A stretch of 64,000 nucleotides of DNA, taken from assembly GCA_020975725.1 (NCBI GenBank), contig QXJR01000028.1, positions 124,001 through 188,000 of the forward strand, given 5' to 3'. Made by a program: the position numbers and the translations under genes. This stretch comes from Picocystis sp. L7 (taxonomy: Eukaryota; Chlorophyta; Picocystophyceae; Picocystales; Picocystaceae). The first letter of the stretch is position 1. Each line of letters starts with the position of its first letter. Below, piece by piece: positions 17,001-28,035 of the stretch. Under the pieces are notes generated by a model. That model did not search any database. It saw only the letters and a program-made list of their open reading frames with translations, and was not told where the DNA came from.

Positions 17001-19283
17001 ATGCGATTCGCACGCGCCATGCGATTCCGACGCGCGCGATTGAGCGCCACCTTCAGCCACTCGCGGTTCCTTGACGCGCCCAGCAGCACCACGGACGTCG
17101 AACAGCTGCTGGACGCCTTCCTGCGCGCACCGTCGGTCGCCTCCGGGAAGCTCCGAGGCGGAGACGTCGCGTTGGTGCGCGTCGCGCGTCGCGATCTCGT
17201 GCGAGATGCCACGCAAAAGGCTGCCGTGGGACCTGTGCGGCTGTCCGAAGGCACGTGGAATGCGCAACACCTGCAGCCGCAACCGTGCGACGCCGAGTAC
17301 GCCGCCGAATGCACGTCGCCGAGCGGAAAATGGACGCTGCGAATGCGCAGCCACGGCGATGGCGAGGCGAAAGCGACGCTCCTGGAGGTGTGGGACGGAT
17401 GTGGAGTGGCGTGCGAGGTGCACGTGCCGCAGAAGGTGCACGGTCCGCCGCTGGCCGACGGCTGGTTCGCCTCGTGCGCCTGGGACGAACCACACATGCG
17501 CGTGGTGTACGTGGCCCAAGCCTCGAAGAAGGAACCCATCCAGCTGGGAAATCGAACCGGAGCAGATGGAGAGAAAGAAAACGACGGTGGAGGCGGATGG
17601 AAAGCCAAAGGCAAGTGGGAACCGGACTGGGGAGAGGCGTACGAAGGACAACGAGCGCCAAGGTTGTTTGTGCTGGACATTGCGGCAAGACGGGTGGAAG
17701 CTGTGCCGGTGCGGGATGAAGAGACCTCAGTAGGACAAGCCGTGTGGACTCCTCAAGGAGACGGGATTGTGTTTGCGGAATTCCCACATGCACCCTCCAA
17801 CTTTGCCAATGCCGTCGCCCGGTTGGGAGCCATCTACTGCACTCGACCCTCCAAGATTTGTCACATCCACTGGCCGGCGAGCGCGGAAGAGAAGCCCTGC
17901 CCCATAACAGAGGATGCGGAAGCCGCGGTCTCACCTCGTTTCACACCTCAAGGGGATGCATTTGTGTATTTATCCCGAAGGGCCGCGCTGCACAGTGGGA
18001 CCCACCAGGGGACGGTTGAGCTGGCACGCCGCAACTGGCCCGACACAGAACAGCATCGTATTCTCGTGCCTGTGGTGGAGGAGCCCGAAGCGGGGCAGTT
18101 TCCTGGGCTTTACTTGCAGTCCTTGGAACCTACGCCATGGGTTGCGAAAGGGCAGGCTTTGCTAGCGACCACGATATGGAGGAGCGGCACAGCGATCGTG
18201 GCCCTGGACCCAAGCGGTGCCAATCCTCCTTGCAGAATTTCAACCACCGGCGTTCATCACGGAGCATGGACTCTTCTCGACGCTTCGGAAGATTTTGTTC
18301 TAGCCAGCCGGTCTTCCCCTGCGCTCCCAGCCGCCCTCATGGTCGCGAAAGTACCAGGAGATCCTTTCGATCCTACTGCATGGCATTGGGAACCGATGGA
18401 ATTTTTCAGCCAGGTGCTGTCGGATGATCTACGCAACATACTGGGCAGGATCAGGTACCGCTTTGTGAAGGTTGAGCCCACCCACGATGTGGACTCTCAC
18501 GGGAAAAAGGGCATTGATGCGCCTTTTGAAGCCATCTTGATTGAGTCGGCAGATACGGAAGGTCTGCCTGGCCCGGCCATCCTTTGTCCTCATGGGGGGC
18601 CTCATGCCACCTTCGTGTGCAATTGGAGCCCCGAGTATGCTTTTCTTTGCACATTGGGGTACAAAATCATTCTGGTGAATTACCGAGGCAGTCTAGGGTT
18701 CGGAGAAGCTGCCCTGCAATCTTTACCAGGAAAGGTAGGTCAGCAAGACGTGACGGACATGCTGGCCGCATTGGACAAGTGCATCGAACTTGGCTGCGTG
18801 GACGCATCAAGGGTGGCTGTAATGGGTGGTTCACACGGTGGCTTCTTAACTGGACACCTACTTGGCCAGGCACCAGACCGGTTCAGGTGTGGCATCCTTC
18901 GCAATCCAGTCTGCAACATTGCTGGCATGGTGAATGTAACAGACATCCCAGATTGGTGTCACATAGAAGTTCTAGGGGCTATGGGGAAGGAATTGTATAG
19001 TGAAGCTCCTGACCCGGAGATGTTGCAGAAAATGTATGATCATTCACCAATAGCTCACGCTGGAAATATAACTGCTCCTACGTTGTTTCACTTGGGAGCA
19101 AAGGACAGAAGGGTTCCATATTCGGATGCCCTGCAGATGATGCGTTTCCTGCGGTCAAAGGGGCAGAAGGCGGAGGCCATTATGTTTCCAGAAGACAAGC
19201 ACCCTCTGGACAAGCCACGTACAGAGTACGAGCGTTGTTTGAGTGCACAGGAGTTTTTGCAGGAGCACATCCCACCGCTTTGA
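17001..19283 (+). CDS. AARE: Acylaminoacyl-peptidase-like S9 serine peptidase
   Basis: The protein has 760 aa with an N-terminal beta-propeller (to ~residue 490) and a C-terminal alpha/beta-hydrolase domain. Catalytic residues are visible: Ser in VMGGSHGG (~611), Asp in GAKDRRVP (~702) and His in PEDKHPL (~734). Strand motifs PAILCPHGGPHA and YKIILVNYRGSLGFGE are typical of acylaminoacyl peptidase. These enzymes release N-acylated residues from peptides and also attack oxidised proteins in cytosol or plastid. The start MRFARAMRFRRARLS is basic and could target an organelle. The frame is open further up, but that stretch overlaps the transporter gene. It converges on FPGS. Confidence 0.92.
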   Translation: MRFARAMRFRRARLSATFSHSRFLDAPSSTTDVEQLLDAFLRAPSVASGKLRGGDVALVRVARRDLVRDATQKAAVGPVRLSEGTWNAQHLQPQPCDAEYAAECTSPSGKWTLRMRSHGDGEAKATLLEVWDGCGVACEVHVPQKVHGPPLADGWFASCAWDEPHMRVVYVAQASKKEPIQLGNRTGADGEKENDGGGGWKAKGKWEPDWGEAYEGQRAPRLFVLDIAARRVEAVPVRDEETSVGQAVWTPQGDGIVFAEFPHAPSNFANAVARLGAIYCTRPSKICHIHWPASAEEKPCPITEDAEAAVSPRFTPQGDAFVYLSRRAALHSGTHQGTVELARRNWPDTEQHRILVPVVEEPEAGQFPGLYLQSLEPTPWVAKGQALLATTIWRSGTAIVALDPSGANPPCRISTTGVHHGAWTLLDASEDFVLASRSSPALPAALMVAKVPGDPFDPTAWHWEPMEFFSQVLSDDLRNILGRIRYRFVKVEPTHDVDSHGKKGIDAPFEAILIESADTEGLPGPAILCPHGGPHATFVCNWSPEYAFLCTLGYKIILVNYRGSLGFGEAALQSLPGKVGQQDVTDMLAALDKCIELGCVDASRVAVMGGSHGGFLTGHLLGQAPDRFRCGILRNPVCNIAGMVNVTDIPDWCHIEVLGAMGKELYSEAPDPEMLQKMYDHSPIAHAGNITAPTLFHLGAKDRRVPYSDALQMMRFLRSKGQKAEAIMFPEDKHPLDKPRTEYERCLSAQEFLQEHIPPL

Positions 19284-19627
19284 AGCTGGTGAAGATGCAC
19301 AGACAGAAACTTGGATGGGACACTGGTTGAATCCTGCAGCACGCCTTTATTACGCATAATTCATAGGATGGTGCGATTCGACATCCTCACATCTAGTACA
19401 ATGATATTTTCTGTCACAATCCTTCAGCGAGGGATTGCTTTCAGTTGACAGCTCTGCTCCTTCCTTACCCTAGCCACCTTCCTGCAAGGGACCCAGCCCT
19501 GCAAACTTCCTCGGTTGCCTGCGCTCTTGCGATCCTGGGATCTGCGTCCCTGAATGCAGTGACCCAACACTTGCCGTACAAAGCTGCGTTGCATATCTTT
19601 CGCCTTTCCTTCGATCCTGTGTGGCGA
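19284..19627. other. Convergent 3' region, AARE / FPGS
   Basis: A 344 bp low-GC gap between stops. TTTATT at 19346-19351 reads AATAAA on the minus strand and may end the FPGS transcript. No gene seen. Confidence 0.4.
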
Positions 19628-21190
19628 TCACAGGGGTCTACCCTTTCGCAGCACACGCAAGGCATCTCCAACCAGATAGAGCGATCCGGTGACGAGCACC
19701 TGCAGGTGTGTTGGTGGTCGTCCCTGGACCGGATAGTTCCGGATCCATTCCATGGCCATGGCCACGGACGGCACCACTGCGCTGTGGGTTGTGTTCTGCC
19801 GATCCTCTACTGGCCAGGGCACCTTGGGTGGAGGCGGAGGCGGGTGTTTATCCCGAAGGATCTCCCACGTGGCTTGCAGGTGTCTTTCCCAGGTGCTGGT
19901 GGGAGTTTTCATGGAAGCAGAGGGTGTGGTCAGGGTGGTCACCGACGAGTCGGGAGCCACGAACAGTGCGCGCTGCACGTCGACCTGTCGAGCTCGCAGG
20001 CGGGATGCGAGGGGAGCCAGCAAGCGGGCGGGGTCTCGGTCTTTCTTGCAGTAAAACACCATCCATCGCTCGTGGACACGTGCCTCGTCCTCTGCCTCTC
20101 GCACCTGGGACGTCGCGTCGGCGAACCACTGCGCACAAGCGTCCATGCTCTCGGCCGTGTGCGCACCGTCCAAGTAGTAGGTGATGTCTTCGCTCTCTTG
20201 CACCACCTGAGAGCGTCCTGGCCAGCTCGCCTGGCGCAATCCCTCTTCGTACTCGCGCGGCAGGACGCCTGCAGCCAGCAGTTGGCATCGACGTGTTGCG
20301 GATGCAGTGGATGTGCCGTTCCTCTCTTCCCACGCGTGGCACAAGGATACCGCCAGGGACGCATTCACGCGTTGGTGATTCCCTTGGAGACCGATGGGCA
20401 CGCCGTGGAAGCTCCCGCCGCCCACTTCTGGATCGCGAAGGTAGCTTTCGAGCGGCTTCGCCACGTGCAGAGGCGCTTGCACGGCGTCGGCTACGCGTTG
20501 GAGCGCCTCCATGGCCTCCTTTTCCTGCGGGACGGTGTATGCCGGCACTCCTGGCTTCAGGATGCCGGCCTTTTCCGTGGCGATGGCCGACAATGTGTGT
20601 CCCAGCAGCTCCATGTGATCGAATCCGATGGTTGCGACACCGCACACCGTCGGTGCAGGCACGATGTTGGTGGCGTCCAGCCGTCCGCCCAATCCCACTT
20701 CGAGCACCGTTGCGTCCACGCCTTGTTCGGCGAAGGTGTGCATCGCCACGAGCGTCAAGAAGCGGAAGAGAGCCGGCACGCCTCCTTCTGGCGCGGCGTC
20801 CTTGATGGTGTGCCAACAGTGCCAGAACCGCTTGGCGAACTGCTCCTCCGACACCGGTTGTCCATCGATACGGATGCGTTCGCGCACGTCCAGGAGGTGC
20901 GGCGAGGTGTACATCCCGGTGCGCCTTCCCGTGCATCGCAGGATCGATTCCACCATGGCGCACACCGAACCTTTCCCTTTGGTGCCGGCGACGTGCACCA
21001 CGCGCAAGTCGGCGTATCTTTCGGGAAGGTCCAGCGCCTGGGCACAGGCACGCAGGGCTGCGAACGATTGCGCCCAGGCTGCACCGTCCCGCTTCCCACG
21101 TGGCGTTTGCGACACCAATGCGTCCAATGCCGCCACCGCCGACGCGTAGTCCTCCGCCATGCTCGTCGTCGACACGAAGTCGGTTCGCAT
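19628..21190 (-). CDS. FPGS: Folylpolyglutamate synthase / dihydrofolate synthase
   Basis: The protein has 520 aa of the Mur-ligase fold. The ATP loop is GTKGKGSVCAMVESIL, then TSPHLLDVRERI, FRFLTLVAMHTFAEQGVD, VLEVGLGGRLDATN, DHMELLGHTLSAIATEKAGI, QGNHQRVNASLA and YYLDGAHTAESM. It adds glutamates to tetrahydrofolate, ATP-dependently. The C-terminal part (about 380-520) holds the mixed Mur ligase C domain with a Pro-rich loop (PPPPPPKVPW). The start is MRTDFVSTTSMAEDYAS; the shorter MAEDYAS at 21160 is equally possible. No clear targeting signal is present. Confidence 0.93.
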   Translation of the reverse strand: MRTDFVSTTSMAEDYASAVAALDALVSQTPRGKRDGAAWAQSFAALRACAQALDLPERYADLRVVHVAGTKGKGSVCAMVESILRCTGRRTGMYTSPHLLDVRERIRIDGQPVSEEQFAKRFWHCWHTIKDAAPEGGVPALFRFLTLVAMHTFAEQGVDATVLEVGLGGRLDATNIVPAPTVCGVATIGFDHMELLGHTLSAIATEKAGILKPGVPAYTVPQEKEAMEALQRVADAVQAPLHVAKPLESYLRDPEVGGGSFHGVPIGLQGNHQRVNASLAVSLCHAWEERNGTSTASATRRCQLLAAGVLPREYEEGLRQASWPGRSQVVQESEDITYYLDGAHTAESMDACAQWFADATSQVREAEDEARVHERWMVFYCKKDRDPARLLAPLASRLRARQVDVQRALFVAPDSSVTTLTTPSASMKTPTSTWERHLQATWEILRDKHPPPPPPKVPWPVEDRQNTTHSAVVPSVAMAMEWIRNYPVQGRPPTHLQVLVTGSLYLVGDALRVLRKGRPL

Positions 21191-21526
21191 TGGCCCCTCC
21201 CCCACGAGTTAATCCCGTGTTTCCTCCCCTGTTCCTCCGTGGATGGAACGAGTTCACCATCGAGTTAAGCTTCCCCGTCGGGATGGCGGGCGGAAAGGGA
21301 GGGGGAAAGCCAGGGTCGTTCCTTTCGAGCACCACGAACGAACCCGGGGGCGTCCCTTTCGAAAGGGAGGTCGAAAGGAGGAGGGAAGAGGAACGTCGAT
21401 CCCAGGGGGGAGACGGATCCACCACCAAGGGAGGCAAGGAGAATCGATCGGAGAGGAGACGGGTTCGAACCGGGATCGAACCGGGTTCAAATGGAAGAGA
21501 AACGATCGGCGGCGGACCGGCGGGGA
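21191..21526. promoter_or_regulatory. Divergent promoter with two CGAGTTAA copies
   Basis: A 336 bp gap between FPGS and QTRT2. CGAGTTAA occurs at 21205-21212 and 21261-21268, CCCTTTCGAAAGGG at 21354-21367, and paired GGTTCGAACCGGGATCGAACCGG-type repeats at about 21463-21490. This is the densest overlap of the window's promoter motifs. Confidence 0.55.
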
Positions 21527-22753
21527 ATGGCGCGCGCATCCGGCGCCAGCTTTCGCCTCGCGGTCGCCGCACACGGCGTGGAAGGGGGTCCCAGGATCGG
21601 AAGGATATCCGGTGCACACGCGGGAGACCTGGAGACGCCTGCAATGCTCCTCCCGACGCGCAGGGGTGCACCCACGCACATAACACCGGACCTCGCCGAC
21701 GCCTTGAACGCGGATGGAACGCTCGCTGCCCAGGTGAGCGTCCTGCATTTCCTGGAGTTTCCCAACAAAGATACACTGCGAGAGAGTGGAAGGGGAATCC
21801 ACCAATTCGCTGGACTAGGTAAATACTTCGTCATGTCGACGCTCCGAGACGTCCTCCACCCGGAGCTCAGCGACAAGCGGAACACCAAAACCAGCGTGCA
21901 CCTAGACACACCGGCAGGATACAGACACGTGAGCGTCGAAAACTACATGGATACCGTGCTGGCCTTGAAACCCGACATGTTCGTAGCCCTCTCGGACGAT
22001 GTTGGGACGAACGCCACCGGAAAGAGGCTGGACAAGTCCCTGCAACGCACGAAACAATGGACGGTCGAATGCTTGGATCGTGCCAAGGAAGCCGATTGCC
22101 ATGGCATCATGCTGGCACCACTCGTTGGAGGGAACAGCCTCGAGCATCGGAGGCGCGCTGCTGAAGCCGTGAGGGAAATCCAAGATGTAGCTGGGTATGC
22201 TTGGACGGACTTTGGGGCTGGGGAGACGGAAGAAGAGCGGTTGCAAGCCTTGAAGCTCTCCATGGGCTTGCTCCCCACGGAAAAGTTGCGATACGCCACG
22301 GGTATGAGGACCGTGCAAGAGATCCTGCAATGCGTCGCGCTCGGGATGGATCTGTTCGACTCCGCCTATGTGCACGAGGTATCGTCCCGGGGTCAGGCCT
22401 TCACCTTTCCGTCAGATCCGCAGAACGGCTTGGAGAAGGCCAAGCTTGTAGGGCAGACCAACGGGCGTGCGTCGTTGCCGTTCCTGGTGGAACTGGAGGA
22501 CAAGGTTTTCGAGAGGGACCCTCTACCGATCAGCCCGGGCTGCGAGTGCATGGCATGTCAGGAGTACAGCAGACAGTACATACATCATCTCTGGCACTCC
22601 AAAGAACTGCTGGCCGACGTGTTGCTGCAAGTGCACAACTACCACCATTTTTCGAAGTTCATGAGCAGTGTTCGTGCCTCCATCAAGGAAGGCACCTTCC
22701 TCGAACTACAGACCGCTTGGATGGAGATGTACGGCACCGACGGGCGAGTCTAG
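21527..22753 (+). CDS. QTRT2: Queuine tRNA-ribosyltransferase accessory subunit 2
   Basis: The protein has 408 aa of the TGT barrel fold. GMDLFDSAYVHEVSSRGQAFTF corresponds to the QTRT2-type DLFESFFPYQVTERG segment, and the zinc site appears as CECMACQEYSRQYIHHLWHSKELLA with three Cys and a His. QTRT2 pairs with QTRT1 to put queuosine base into tRNA wobble position 34, often at the mitochondrial surface. QTRT1 is not in this window. The start at 21527 (MARASGASFRLAV) aligns with human QTRT2; an in-frame ATG at 21491 would add 12 residues. An AATAAT element follows the stop at about 22796. Confidence 0.92.
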   Translation: MARASGASFRLAVAAHGVEGGPRIGRISGAHAGDLETPAMLLPTRRGAPTHITPDLADALNADGTLAAQVSVLHFLEFPNKDTLRESGRGIHQFAGLGKYFVMSTLRDVLHPELSDKRNTKTSVHLDTPAGYRHVSVENYMDTVLALKPDMFVALSDDVGTNATGKRLDKSLQRTKQWTVECLDRAKEADCHGIMLAPLVGGNSLEHRRRAAEAVREIQDVAGYAWTDFGAGETEEERLQALKLSMGLLPTEKLRYATGMRTVQEILQCVALGMDLFDSAYVHEVSSRGQAFTFPSDPQNGLEKAKLVGQTNGRASLPFLVELEDKVFERDPLPISPGCECMACQEYSRQYIHHLWHSKELLADVLLQVHNYHHFSKFMSSVRASIKEGTFLELQTAWMEMYGTDGRV

Positions 22754-23401
22754 GAGCGCTCCGACTCCGTGCACGATTCTCTCTTTCCTTCCCTTCAATA
22801 ATCGCCCTTGCCGACGCTTCGGGTCACTTGCCTTTCGTCGTCGCATGGATGCACCCCTTCCCTTTCCTTTCCTTTCCTTCTGCTAGAACTTGGCCATGTG
22901 TCGGAGTACGGCCCACCTGTGGGGTTTCAGGGCCGTGGGAACGCCTTTCTCTTTCCTCAGGAGATCGCTGCCATGTCCTTCCCAACACGTGTTCGTCCCG
23001 TCGGCGTGGAGGCGGTCACGTGTTGTCTCCCCTCCTCTCCTCCCTTGCATAGGCACGACCCACCAGAGATATCGATACGTTCCCTGGAGATCTCGATCGG
23101 ACCCGGGGAGGGGGTCGATCTTCGGGTCACGGTACCCTTCCGAAACGAACCATCCTTCCGATCAAGCATCCCCAATTGAACCCGTTGCTTCTCGGGTTCG
23201 AACCCGGTGGTTTGAAAGGACCCCGTGTCCCCCAAAGGGCATCCCCCATGGTTCATCTTCCGCGTTTGAATTCCTTCCTCGCCTCCTTTCGACCCGCGTC
23301 GAGAGGGGGAGGGGTTCAGGCGGTCGAGAGGGGGGTCCAGGGGGCAGGGTGGGAGAGAAGGCGGCGCAGAGGCGGCCCGAAGGACCGGCGCACGTGCTCG
23401 A
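22754..23401. promoter_or_regulatory. Upstream region of carbamoyl-phosphate synthase
   Basis: A 648 bp gap. It contains a pyrimidine run (CCTTTCCTTTCC type, about 22858-22880), GATATCGATACG and GAGATCTCGATCGG at 23068-23100, and GGGTTCGAACCCGG near 23191-23205. No gene seen. Confidence 0.45.
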
Positions 23402-26400
23402 ATGGCGATGGAACGAAGCGCAATGGCGAGGCTGGGAGGCGCCCATTCGACGGCCAAGGGTCCTGCACGGTGCGTGAGGACGTGGAGCAGGGTGCCGTCC
23501 CGCAAGACGGGAACGTGGAAACGCGAAACGACCGCGGTGGAGCTCGGAAAGAGGTCGTCCGGGATGGCCATCGTGCGTGCTTCAGCCACAGGCGCGTCGG
23601 AAGAGGCCGTGCCGTCGTTCCTGAACGTGGGAGGGGAAGTGAAGGTCACGAAACGGACCGACATCAAGTCCATCCTCATCCTGGGCGCCGGTCCAATCGT
23701 CATTGGACAAGCGTGCGAGTTCGACTACTCCGGAACGCAAGCCTGCAAATCCCTACGCTCCGAAGGATACCGCGTCATTCTGGTCAACTCGAACCCAGCC
23801 ACCATCATGACCGATCCGGAGACTGCAGACAGGACCTATGTGGGTCCCATGACCCCGCAGTCGGTCGAAGAAATCATCGCGAAAGAAAGGCCCGATGCCG
23901 TCCTTCCCACGATGGGTGGGCAAACCGGACTCAACCTTGCCAAATCTCTCGCGGAGAGCGGTGTGTTGGAGAAATACGGCGTGGAGCTCATTGGGGCGAA
24001 GCTCGATGCCATCAACAAGGCAGAAGATAGGCTCCTCTTCAAGGAAGCAATGGCGCGCATCGGACTGAGGACTCCATCCTCTGGGACCGCGACCAACATG
24101 GAAGAAGCGCACAAGGTGGCAGAGATGATCGGGAGCTTTCCCATGATCATCCGTCCAGCCTTTACGCTCGGAGGTACCGGAGGTGGTGTTGCCTACAACC
24201 AGGAGGAATTTGATGAAATTGTCAAACGTGGCATCGATGCATCGGTCACGAACCAGGTGTTGATCGAAATGTCTCTGCTTGGATGGAAAGAGTATGAATT
24301 GGAAGTGATGAGGGATCTTGCAGACAATGTAGTGATTGTTTGTAGCATCGAGAACTTCGATCCTATGGGTGTTCACACCGGAGATTCCATTACGGTGGCC
24401 CCCGCTCAGACCTTGACGGACAAAGAGTACCAGCGTTTGCGTGATGCATCGGTGGCCATCATTCGGGAGATCGGGGTGGAATGCGGAGGATCCAATGTCC
24501 AGATGGGGGTGAATCCAGTGGATGGAGAAGTCATGATCATTGAGATGAACCCTCGCGTGTCCCGTTCTTCTGCCCTTGCTTCCAAGGCTACGGGCTTCCC
24601 TATTGCTAAGATGGCTGCAAAGCTTGCTACTGGCAACACCCTGGACATGATCCCCAACGACATTACAAGGAAGACTCCCGCGAGTTTTGAGCCGTCCATT
24701 GACTATGTGGTGACCAAGGTCCCGCGCTTTGCCTTTGAAAAGTTCCCTGGAACCTCCAGCACCCTGACCACCCAGATGAAATCTGTTGGAGAAGTCATGG
24801 CGATCGGACGCACCTTCCAGGAGTCCTTTCAAAAGTCCATGAGGGGACTGGAGACAGGTTTAGATGGATGGTCATTACCGAGGGGTTGGGAGAACCACGC
24901 GGAGGAGGAGATTGAACACGACTTGCGTGTGCCCAACCCAGAAAGGCTTATCATGGTCAGGGAAGCGATGGAAAAAGGCTGGTCGGAGAAGCAGGTATGC
25001 CAGGTAACTGCCATGGATCCTTGGTTTATTTCGCAGCTAGGGGAGCTGGTCAAGATCTCCAAGTGGTTGGAGACCAAGACTTTGGATTCATTGACCGCTA
25101 CTGATATGAGGCAGCTGAAGAGGCACGGTTTCAGTGACAGACAGATTGCCACCATGACAGGAAGCAACGAACTGGAGGTTCGCCAGACAAGGAAAAACCT
25201 TGGTGTGATCCCATCATTCAAACGTGTAGACACGTGCGCTGCTGAGTTCGAGGCATCGACGCCGTACCTCTACTCCTCATATGATGGCAGCTGCGAAGCC
25301 GATGCCACGAACAAGAGGAAGGTGCTTATTCTTGGAGGTGGACCCAATCGAATTGGGCAAGGCATCGAGTTCGACTACTGCTGCTGCCATGCCTCCTTCT
25401 CGTTGAGGGATGCAGGTTTTGAAACTATCATGATGAACTCGAATCCAGAGACTGTGTCGACAGATTATGATACGTCAGATAGACTTTACTTTGAGCCGTT
25501 GACTCTGGAGGACGTCCTGAACATTATTGAACTGGAGAGACCCGAGGGCATTATTCCCCAGTTTGGTGGACAGACACCACTCAAACTCGTCAAAGGGATT
25601 CAGATATATCTGGACAAGAATCCTATTCCAACAGCGACTGGGGAGGGCTTTGTAAAGATTTGGGGAACGCAACCAGATATGATAGATGCTGCAGAGGATA
25701 GAGAACGATTCGAAGCAATGTTGAACGAGTTGAAAATTCAGCAGCCACCTGGAGGTATTGCCCGCAGCAAAGAGGAGGCTCTCTCTGTTGCCCAAAAGCT
25801 TGGATACCCTGTCATGGTGCGTCCCAGCTATGTCCTTGGTGGTAGAGCAATGGAAATCGTTACAAGCGATATAGACTTGGACAGGTACATTCGGGAAGCG
25901 GTGAAGGTTGACCCGGAGCAGCCCGTGCTTGTGGACAAATACCTTATAGGTGCAACTGAGTTGGATGTGGATGCACTTGCAGATCAGGAGGGAAATGTTG
26001 TCATCTGTGGCATCATGGAACACATTGAACAGGCAGGTGTGCATTCTGGAGATTCTGCCTGTAGCATTCCCACACAGACCATTCCTGAGGCAGCATTGCA
26101 GACCATTCGCGAGTGGACCCCTGCTCTAGCGAAAGCTCTTGAAGTCGTTGGTCTGATCAACATTCAGTATGCTGTCGTGGATGAGCAGGTGTACATCATT
26201 GAAGCCAACCCCAGGGCATCGCGAACGGTTCCTTTTGTGGCCAAAGCCATTGGACATCCGATTGCAACGTATGCGTCTCTTCTCATGTCGGGGATGACCC
26301 TGAAGGATCTCAACTTTACGGAGGAGCCCAAACCAGAGCACGTTTCGGTGAAGGAAGCCGTGTTGCCCTTCGAGAAATTCCCTGGTGCAGACACACTGCT

Positions 26401-26941
26401 AGGGCCAGAAATGCGATCGACGGGCGAAGTCATGGGGATTGATTATGATTTCAACAAAGCATTCGCGAAAGCAACCATAGCAGCTGGTGCCAACCTGCCC
26501 CTGACTGGGACCGTGTTTGTTAGCATGAGTGACCGATACAAGGATGCGATCATTCCTGCAGCGAAACTAGCCGAGGAGATTGGTTTCAAGCTCGTAGCTA
26601 CTGGTGGCACGTGCAAGGTCCTTGGGGAGAACGGTATCAAGTGCGAGCGTGTCCTGAAGATTCACGAGGGGAGGCCCCACGTAGGTGACCTCGTCACCAA
26701 TGGGGACATCCACCTGATGCTCATCACTTCTAGCGGAGATGAGGTTGACAAGAGCGATGGTAGAGACCTCCGTAGGTTGGCCCTTGGATGCAAGGTGCCT
26801 CTGGTTACTACAGTGGCAGGCGCCATGGCCACAGTGAAGGGAATACGGGCAATGCAGCAGGGGCCTTTGGAGATGAGCGCTCTCCAGGACTTCCACCCCC
26901 GGTCCCTGGTAGACGTAATAGATCCATCTGCCTCGGGTTGA
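23402..26941 (+). CDS. carB: Carbamoyl-phosphate synthase large chain, plastid
   Basis: The protein has 1179 aa: ~75 residues of Arg/Ser/Thr-rich transit peptide, then the bacterial-type large chain. Half 1 starts [21 protein letters not shown] and has the ATP-grasp segment [15 protein letters not shown]. Half 2 starts [21 protein letters not shown] and has [19 protein letters not shown]-terminal MGS-like allosteric domain ([16 protein letters not shown] to [11 protein letters not shown]) completes it. It makes carbamoyl phosphate for arginine and pyrimidines from glutamine-derived ammonia; the small chain (carA) is elsewhere and is plastid-encoded in many red algae. The length is normal and no breaks are seen. 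Confidence 0.96.
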   Translation: MAMERSAMARLGGAHSTAKGPARCVRTWSRVPSRKTGTWKRETTAVELGKRSSGMAIVRASATGASEEAVPSFLNVGGEVKVTKRTDIKSILILGAGPIVIGQACEFDYSGTQACKSLRSEGYRVILVNSNPATIMTDPETADRTYVGPMTPQSVEEIIAKERPDAVLPTMGGQTGLNLAKSLAESGVLEKYGVELIGAKLDAINKAEDRLLFKEAMARIGLRTPSSGTATNMEEAHKVAEMIGSFPMIIRPAFTLGGTGGGVAYNQEEFDEIVKRGIDASVTNQVLIEMSLLGWKEYELEVMRDLADNVVIVCSIENFDPMGVHTGDSITVAPAQTLTDKEYQRLRDASVAIIREIGVECGGSNVQMGVNPVDGEVMIIEMNPRVSRSSALASKATGFPIAKMAAKLATGNTLDMIPNDITRKTPASFEPSIDYVVTKVPRFAFEKFPGTSSTLTTQMKSVGEVMAIGRTFQESFQKSMRGLETGLDGWSLPRGWENHAEEEIEHDLRVPNPERLIMVREAMEKGWSEKQVCQVTAMDPWFISQLGELVKISKWLETKTLDSLTATDMRQLKRHGFSDRQIATMTGSNELEVRQTRKNLGVIPSFKRVDTCAAEFEASTPYLYSSYDGSCEADATNKRKVLILGGGPNRIGQGIEFDYCCCHASFSLRDAGFETIMMNSNPETVSTDYDTSDRLYFEPLTLEDVLNIIELERPEGIIPQFGGQTPLKLVKGIQIYLDKNPIPTATGEGFVKIWGTQPDMIDAAEDRERFEAMLNELKIQQPPGGIARSKEEALSVAQKLGYPVMVRPSYVLGGRAMEIVTSDIDLDRYIREAVKVDPEQPVLVDKYLIGATELDVDALADQEGNVVICGIMEHIEQAGVHSGDSACSIPTQTIPEAALQTIREWTPALAKALEVVGLINIQYAVVDEQVYIIEANPRASRTVPFVAKAIGHPIATYASLLMSGMTLKDLNFTEEPKPEHVSVKEAVLPFEKFPGADTLLGPEMRSTGEVMGIDYDFNKAFAKATIAAGANLPLTGTVFVSMSDRYKDAIIPAAKLAEEIGFKLVATGGTCKVLGENGIKCERVLKIHEGRPHVGDLVTNGDIHLMLITSSGDEVDKSDGRDLRRLALGCKVPLVTTVAGAMATVKGIRAMQQGPLEMSALQDFHPRSLVDVIDPSASG

Positions 26942-27011
26942 AATGGATCCTCAATAACCCTCCTGCTGAACAGTCTTTGCATTAACCAAAGCCTTCTGTA
27001 ATGAACTGCAT

Positions 27012-27017
27012 TTTATT
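27012..27017 (-). terminator. AATAAA overlapping the alpha/beta-hydrolase stop codon
   Basis: On the minus strand GAAAAATAAAAT ends the ORF, so the TAA stop lies inside AATAAA. The neighbouring CarB stop is 71 bp away on the other strand. Confidence 0.6.
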
Positions 27018-28035
27018 TTTCGACAGTCGAGATTGTCCTGGAAAATTGCTGCAGCAGCGGAACAACAAGATGAGGAGCTTCGTCCTGTGGGCAATGACCG
27101 ACCTCCTCAAGTTCCACAAAGTCTTGTACACAAGGGAAAGATGCATACTGCCTTCCTTGCACCACGGGCTCCCACGGGTCCTCCTTGCCCCATATGATTA
27201 GGACTGGACGCTTCATCAACGGCAACAGAGTTTCTGGCAATGGGCCTGTTGAGTAGGAGATGAAATCAAGGAACACTTTCGAAGCCCCATCTTGGAGTCC
27301 AGGACGGAGAATTTTCTCGACCACTTCTGGGGTCACAGTATCAGGATTATGGTAGGCTTGTTTGAGGATATTTTCCACACCGCTAGAAGTGGCCACTTGC
27401 TGAAAGAAGTATTCTCCCAGATACGTGTTGCGCATCAAGTCTTGAAACGCACGGATAACGGGACGGGCAAAGGCAGGCTGTTTTGTGACATGCAGTCCTC
27501 TCAATGAAATGTTCAACAGCGCCACGCCCAGGCAAGACTCCGGTGCGTAAACGGCCGCTTGCAATCCAGCTACACCACCAACCGAATTACAGGCTATCAC
27601 GCAAGGTCTTCCATCGAAGAACGCCTGGCTGAAATCCACCAATTGCTGTCCCCACGTTTCAAAGCTGTACAAACGCTCCGGATCGTACTTCTTCGGATCC
27701 GGCTTATCGCTGAATCCGAACCCTAGCAAGTCCACAGCATAGGTGTCCTGTTCTTGTCCCAGAGGCTTGAGACATTCGCTCCAATGGTCGCAATTGCCGC
27801 CGAATCCGTGCACGAGCAGCATGGGCGGTCGCGTGCTGGCATCCTTCGGACCTGGCACGCGCTGGTACCTCACGCGGTGTCCTCTCCACGTCCATGTGCC
27901 TTCGAACACGCCTTCCCGCACCTCGTTCTCTTCTGCACGAGGCGCTGGAGACGTGGGTGCGGCCCTCGGGACCAGAATCGAACGCGTTCGCGCGGCATTC
28001 CTCGTGCAGCGCGTCGTCCACATCGTCCTCTCCAT
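27013..28035 (-). CDS. Plastid alpha/beta hydrolase, chlorophyll-dephytylase/pheophytinase-like clan
   Basis: The protein has 340 aa. A basic Thr/Arg-rich start (MERTMWTTRCTRNAARTRS) fits a plastid transit peptide. The fold shows PPMLLVHGFGGNCDHWSECLKPL, YAVDLLGFGFSDKP, the nucleophile elbow IACNSVGGVAGLQAA, acid GKEDPWEP and VGHCPQDEAPHLV with the catalytic His. The HCPQDE and DPW motifs are typical of plastid esterases related to pheophytinase and CLD1, so a lipid- or chlorophyll-ester substrate is inferred, not shown. GNSxGG is CNSVGG here. AATAAA overlaps the stop codon. The gene is divergent from CbbY. Confidence 0.85.
   Translation of the reverse strand: MERTMWTTRCTRNAARTRSILVPRAAPTSPAPRAEENEVREGVFEGTWTWRGHRVRYQRVPGPKDASTRPPMLLVHGFGGNCDHWSECLKPLGQEQDTYAVDLLGFGFSDKPDPKKYDPERLYSFETWGQQLVDFSQAFFDGRPCVIACNSVGGVAGLQAAVYAPESCLGVALLNISLRGLHVTKQPAFARPVIRAFQDLMRNTYLGEYFFQQVATSSGVENILKQAYHNPDTVTPEVVEKILRPGLQDGASKVFLDFISYSTGPLPETLLPLMKRPVLIIWGKEDPWEPVVQGRQYASFPCVQDFVELEEVGHCPQDEAPHLVVPLLQQFSRTISTVEK

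Noticed and set aside
21463-21490. GGTTCGAACC-type strings that look like tRNA T-loops (also near 23191 and 37102)
   Set aside because: No A-box, acceptor stem or cloverleaf can be formed around them; they recur in promoters as a DNA motif.
19445-21776. 607- and 642-codon ORFs on both strands over FPGS
   Set aside because: They are out of frame with a complete FPGS whose motifs are all in one frame; they reflect GC-rich codon structure.
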